49,424 nucleotides of DNA from Microcaldota archaeon (GTDB taxonomy: Archaea; Micrarchaeota; Micrarchaeia; Micrarchaeales; CABMGC01): the NCBI GenBank assembly GCA_028866835.1, contig JAGWHJ010000007.1, positions 1-49,424 on the forward strand. The letters run 5' to 3'. The position numbers were made by a program, and so were the translations under genes. The notes beneath the pieces were generated by a model that had not been told where the DNA came from, ran no database searches, and was given only the letters and a program-made list of their open reading frames with translations. Of this stretch, positions 46,182-49,424 are shown in pieces (position 1 is the first letter of the stretch; every line of letters begins with the position of its first letter).

Positions 46182-46874
46182 ATGGACAGCTTGCAAGAGC
46201 GCATCGCAGGCGAGATAACGCTCTCGGACAGCCCCGGAAGCAATATGAAGAAGTGGAGGGAGCTCTTCGGCATCTCCCAGGTGGAGCTTGCCAAGCACCT
46301 CAAGATATCCACATCAACGATAAGCGACTACGAGGGTAACAGGAGGGCCAGCCCAGGAGTGGGCATAATAAAGAGGTTCGTCAATGCGCTCTTCGAGATA
46401 GACAAGACAAAGGGCGGCGAGGTCATAAGAAATCTTGAGAAGTACAATGTGCCGCACGAGGAATCGCAGCCCTTCTACTCAATACACAACTTCTCCGCGC
46501 CGATAAGCGGCACCGATTTCGCAAGGATACTCGATGCAAAGATAATCTCCAACCCGAGCTACCTCGATTCGATGAAGCTCTTCGGCTACACGCTGCTTGA
46601 CAGCATACGCGTCATACTTGAGATCTCGCCGAGCGAGTATCCAAAGCTCTTCGGCCCTACCAACGAGCGAGCATTCATTTTCGACCAGGTAAGCACCGGA
46701 AGGTCGCCGATGGTGGTCATAAGGGTCGCTCCTATAAAGCCGAGGCTCGTTGTCATACAGAACATAGAGAACATAGACAAGCTCGCGATAAAGATCTCGC
46801 AGATAGAGAAGATTCCGCTCCTGACGACCAAGCTGAGCGTGGATGAGCTGAAGATGCGCCTCAGCAACATCTAG
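46182..46874 (+). CDS. XRE-type HTH regulator with C-terminal sensory-like domain
   Basis: 230 residues. An XRE/Cro-type HTH (about 24-72) is clear: WRELFGISQVELAKHLKISTSTISDYEGNR followed by P-G-V-G-I-I-K-R-F-V (shown in part). The rest (about 105-230) is a single alpha/beta domain (SGTDFARILDAKIISNP; PMVVIRVAPIKPRLVVIQN) of the type found in archaeal predicted regulators of the COG1709 kind. The domain may bind a ligand. No partner gene adjoins. The layout (XRE plus C-terminal domain, about 230 residues) agrees well with the family. Confidence 0.83.
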   Translation: MDSLQERIAGEITLSDSPGSNMKKWRELFGISQVELAKHLKISTSTISDYEGNRRASPGVGIIKRFVNALFEIDKTKGGEVIRNLEKYNVPHEESQPFYSIHNFSAPISGTDFARILDAKIISNPSYLDSMKLFGYTLLDSIRVILEISPSEYPKLFGPTNERAFIFDQVSTGRSPMVVIRVAPIKPRLVVIQNIENIDKLAIKISQIEKIPLLTTKLSVDELKMRLSNI

Positions 46875-46920
46875 CGCGGTAGCTAGCTGGCATTATGCGT
46901 GTTCGGCTTCTTGATTCTTT

Positions 46921-47250
46921 CTACATCTTGTAGCCGCTGTGCTGCGCAGCGAAGCCGCCTATCGCAGGTGCGGCCATGTCCTTGCCACCGTAGGCCTCGA
47001 TCCCTATGTAAAGGCCGTACACCCAGATCACGGCAGCGACAAGCCATCCGACGACAGGTATGAATGACAGTATGGTCCCCACGATGCCCAATATTATCGC
47101 CTGGAGCGCGTGGAACCTCTTCCTCTTCTCACCTTCCTTTGCGATAACGTACACCACTATACCGGAAAGCCAGCTCAGGAGGTACGTGAATATGTATATT
47201 ATGTCCTTTCCTGTAGCCGTTTTGCTTCCATCCTTCTTATCATCTGCCAT
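46921..47250 (-). CDS. DUF4870/Tic20-like small membrane protein
   Basis: 109 residues. Three hydrophobic segments (IIYIFTYLLSWLSGIVVYVI; LQAIILGIVGTILSFIPVVG; WLVAAVIWVYGLYIGIEAYG) frame the family motif KEGEKRKRFHALQAI, in which R-F-H-A-x-Q-A is the DUF4870/Tic20-like signature. The function is unknown in prokaryotes. An ATG nine codons upstream (47277) is in frame but lies before the transcription start predicted from the TATA box at 47281-47291, so the ATG at 47250 is chosen. Confidence 0.8.
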   Translation of the reverse strand: MADDKKDGSKTATGKDIIYIFTYLLSWLSGIVVYVIAKEGEKRKRFHALQAIILGIVGTILSFIPVVGWLVAAVIWVYGLYIGIEAYGGKDMAAPAIGGFAAQHSGYKM

Positions 47251-47280
47251 ATATTCATCCCGATTTAGATTTTGCACAGC

Positions 47281-47323
47281 GTATATTTAAACGTGCCGTT
47301 GCACGGCAAAATCCTTAAATAAG
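47281..47323. promoter_or_regulatory. Divergent promoters with a palindrome between the TATA boxes
   Basis: GTATATTTAAAC (47281-47292) serves the leftward DUF4870 gene and CCTTAAATAAG (47313-47323) the rightward GH76 gene. Between them TGCCG (47294-47298) and CGGCA (47304-47308) form an inverted repeat with a 5-base centre. A single bound regulator could control both genes. Confidence 0.5.
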
Positions 47324-47400
47324 ACCTGTCTCCTCCATAGTATCGGCCCAATCAATAATGTCGCTGGCAACATTGAAATTCCAAAAAAACTCGGGGTTAA

Positions 47401-48663
47401 ATGGAGGTTTCAAGGAGATTGAGGCATAGGGAGGCGCATGCAGCGCCGGGTGAGAGTGAAAAAGCACTCGGCGGCAAAAGGCCGTTCAAGCATGCATTCA
47501 GGGCCGCTGTCACGGCAATGGCAACGGCATCCGCGCTGGCATCATCGATGGTCTTTGCACCTCCGACATCCAGCGCAAGATACGCATCGCCACAGCAACC
47601 TCCCAAAGTGCACCATAAGGCAACCGCAGCAGCTTACAGCACATCGTTCAAGGCAGCCGATTCGCAGGTGCTCTCCTCTCTGCAGTCTAGGTACAGCGCG
47701 CAGACACTGCTCTGGCAGGGCGCCCAGTGGTGGCAGAGCGCAAACATCATGTACACGACCATCTCCGGCATGCAGAGCCTGCATACCCAGCACTACAAAA
47801 GCGACATCTCGAACACCTTCGAAAGGTACAAGCACACGGATTTCGTCAATGGCAAGTACATAGACCTCCATAACGACGATGCAGGCTGGTGGGCATCGAC
47901 ATGGATAAAGGCCTTCGACTTCACAGGGAGCAGGCAGTATCTGGGCATGGCCGAGACCATCTTCGGCCACATGACAGGAAGCTGGGACACCGCCTGCGGA
48001 GGAGGGATATGGTGGAACAAGGGCAGGTCGTACAAGAACGCGATATCCAACGAGCTCTTCATGATGGTCGCGTTCCAGCTTTATGATAGGACGGGAAACA
48101 GGTACTATCTCAACTGGGGAAATGTCGCTTATAACTGGTTCGTGCACAGCGGGCTGATGGACGGCGGCACGCATCTTGTGGAGGACAGGCTCACGAAATC
48201 CTGCCAGGGAACCGGGGGCTTCTGGACGTACAATCAGGGCGAGTTCATCGGCGTGCTGACAGTGCGCGCGAAGATCAAACCGCGTGGCCCCTACCTGGGC
48301 ATCGCGCAGGCTATCGCAAACGCCAACGACAAATACAACGTCACTGGCAACGGCATACTCTACGAGAAGGACTGCGAGCCCTACAACTCATGCTCAACCG
48401 ACGGCGGCATGTTCAAGGGCATATACATGGAGAACCTCGGCTACCTCTATTACGCTGACAGAAACACCGCCTACAGGAGCTTCATCCTCAACAACGCATG
48501 GGCCATAGTCGCCTATGACAAGCAGAACGCGACGGTCGGCATACACTGGGCCGGCCCGGTGGCGAGCCCCAGCATAAGCACGGAGAGCTCGGGCGCGAGC
48601 GAGCTGAACACCGCAGTTGCAGTGATGTCGAGCAGCGATTACAAGGGCCTCAAGCGCAGATAA
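47401..48663 (+). CDS. Secreted glycoside hydrolase family 76-like (alpha-1,6-mannanase type)
   Basis: 420 residues. After a basic N-terminus (about 1-32) a hydrophobic stretch (AAVTAMATASALASSMVFA) suggests secretion. The catalytic domain (about 100-400) carries the GH76 pattern: HNDDAGWWASTWIKAFDFTG with the Asp pair 159-160 that acts as nucleophile and acid/base in the family, then WDTACGGGIWWN, YKNAISNELFMMVAFQLYDR, TYNQGEFIGVL and DGGMFKGIYMENLGYL. Family members are (alpha/alpha)6 barrels that cut alpha-1,6-mannan or related glycans. The C-terminal 25 residues are Ser-rich. It is the only sugar-cleaving enzyme in the window, with no transport genes beside it. Such enzymes are mostly known from fungi and bacteria. 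Confidence 0.87.
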   Translation: MEVSRRLRHREAHAAPGESEKALGGKRPFKHAFRAAVTAMATASALASSMVFAPPTSSARYASPQQPPKVHHKATAAAYSTSFKAADSQVLSSLQSRYSAQTLLWQGAQWWQSANIMYTTISGMQSLHTQHYKSDISNTFERYKHTDFVNGKYIDLHNDDAGWWASTWIKAFDFTGSRQYLGMAETIFGHMTGSWDTACGGGIWWNKGRSYKNAISNELFMMVAFQLYDRTGNRYYLNWGNVAYNWFVHSGLMDGGTHLVEDRLTKSCQGTGGFWTYNQGEFIGVLTVRAKIKPRGPYLGIAQAIANANDKYNVTGNGILYEKDCEPYNSCSTDGGMFKGIYMENLGYLYYADRNTAYRSFILNNAWAIVAYDKQNATVGIHWAGPVASPSISTESSGASELNTAVAVMSSSDYKGLKRR

Positions 48664-48871
48664 TTAGGTAAAAGCCGTATCCGCCAGCTATGTTAAATCG
48701 TGCCCGGTTCTACGGAAAAAACAGAGAATGGAGGCAAGGAGAATTGATTGTAAAGTAAAAGTGTAAACAATAACATCTAATAATAGATACTAATACTTGT
48801 CATAAACCTTTGCCTTTTGTAGAATCATAATGGAAACAATCCTACTGTAAAATGGAGAAATTTACAGGTTT

Positions 48872-49291
48872 TCACAATTTAACTAATTCTATTCCTACTT
48901 CTAGGTGTTTCTTTGTTATTGGTCTATCAAAAGTAAGAAGCGGCGCTTTGTTGACTAGAGAAGCAGCAACATATAATGAATCATAAACTGTTAATCTGTG
49001 CGTCTTCGATATTGTGGTCGCATTGTGTGCCAGTAATTCAGTAGGAATTGCTTCTATGTTGGGCCAGAACTCTGTTATCTCTTCAATTGCAATATCAAAT
49101 CCCTTGTCATTCAGATCCCTTATTAATACATTGTGCTTCCACACAGAATTAAGTGCTTCAGCTAGAGCTATATCTGGAGCACCTATCGTTTCGCCTGCTG
49201 ATAATGCCTTCTTTATGAAAAACCGCGTTTCTTTCGACCCGTCTTCCTGCAATGCCAACTTGGCAATTGCATTTGCATCAATGATAATCAT
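48872..49291 (-). CDS. vapC: PIN-domain toxin VapC
   Basis: 139 residues. The four acidic positions of PIN ribonucleases are visible: Asp5 (IIIDANAIAKL), Glu (ALAEALNSVW, about 45), Asp (TVYDSLYVAAS, about 104) and Asp (LLTFDRPI, about 121). It would cut RNA, often tRNA, when freed from its antitoxin. The start codon overlaps the stop of the upstream antitoxin-like frame by ATGA, the standard VapBC arrangement. The region is AT-rich, unlike the genes to its left, which is consistent with transfer. Confidence 0.88.
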   Translation of the reverse strand: MIIIDANAIAKLALQEDGSKETRFFIKKALSAGETIGAPDIALAEALNSVWKHNVLIRDLNDKGFDIAIEEITEFWPNIEAIPTELLAHNATTISKTHRLTVYDSLYVAASLVNKAPLLTFDRPITKKHLEVGIELVKL

Positions 49292-49424
49292 CTGGAATCA
49301 CGATCTTCCCTTATCAGAGTTGCGCTGTCTACTTTAACCTTAGTATATTTAGAATTTTTTTGCATCTTGTCGAGCAACTCAAGCATCTTAAGAGCCTTTA
49401 TTTTGTTGCTTATCCCCTTTCTAA
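49288..49424 (-). CDS. vapB: Partial VapB-like antitoxin (N-terminus beyond window edge)
   Basis: The last 44 codons of a frame that enters from the right edge. The end KVKVDSATLIREDRDSR is the C-terminal toxin-binding type found in archaeal VapB antitoxins, which commonly end in a short S-x-x-L-I-R-E-D-R stretch. The frame's TGA overlaps the vapC start. The DNA-binding N-terminus lies outside the window. Confidence 0.7.
   Translation of the reverse strand, partial: RKGISNKIKALKMLELLDKMQKNSKYTKVKVDSATLIREDRDSR

Noticed and set aside
1-49424. tRNA or rRNA genes
   Set aside because: Scanning for T-loop GGTTCRAATCC-like motifs and rRNA core sequences showed nothing convincing on either strand; a covariance search could still find a split or unusual tRNA.

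Overview
The window looks like chromosomal DNA of a small-genome archaeon of the DPANN type, most likely a Micrarchaeota-like lineage. The signs are an archaeal-type glycyl-tRNA synthetase, Dph2, Nop5 and translin, strong TATA boxes about 27 bases before start codons (many transcripts look leaderless), and three pilin-like proteins with a class III signal peptide and a near-invariant QSAMEYLMTYGWAIL segment. The lineage call is inference from these signatures. I see no rRNA, tRNA, CRISPR array or transposase. Both ends (about 1-706 and 48.7-49.4 kb) are clearly more AT-rich than the middle and carry a V4R-like partial gene and a VapBC toxin-antitoxin pair.

Layout. 0-6.7 kb: V4R-like fragment, KaiC-like ATPase, nucleotidyltransferase, anchored surface protein, DUF763, a multi-HTH regulator. 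6.7-13.6 kb: TPR-AAA ATPase with a full intein in its P-loop, LURP-one/tubby-like protein, RNase HI, small regulators, PRC-barrel protein and an RNase HII gene with no ordinary start codon. 13.6-18.5 kb: GMP synthase, then a leftward cluster of GNAT-like protein, M14-like zinc hydrolase, TrpC and a HAD protein with degenerate catalytic motifs. 18.6-26 kb: ACT-domain regulator, Dph2, three pilin-like genes, translin, OGG1-like glycosylase, a small repeat family in tandem, GlyRS. 26-32 kb: a membrane-spanning winged-helix protein with a large glycosylatable outer part, a short Nop5, and a radical SAM protein of the tetraether lipid synthase (Tes) type with a Cys/Gly-rich tail, followed by a likely partner gene. 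32.9-39.5 kb: a collagen-like/Ig-like secreted protein, a 1484-residue Ig-repeat surface protein and a presenilin-type intramembrane protease. 39.7-49.4 kb: TRAM protein, an operon of KaiC-like ATPase, Cys-repeat membrane protein and DHH phosphoesterase, further membrane and regulatory proteins, a secreted GH76-type glycosidase, and VapBC.

Common theme. Besides housekeeping genes, much of the coding capacity goes to the cell envelope: pilins, long Ig-repeat and collagen-like surface proteins, a Cys-repeat ectodomain, a secreted alpha-mannanase-like enzyme, an intramembrane protease, a surface-sensing transcription factor and a membrane-lipid cross-linking enzyme. This fits an organism that lives attached to, or interacts with, other cells, but that is inference.
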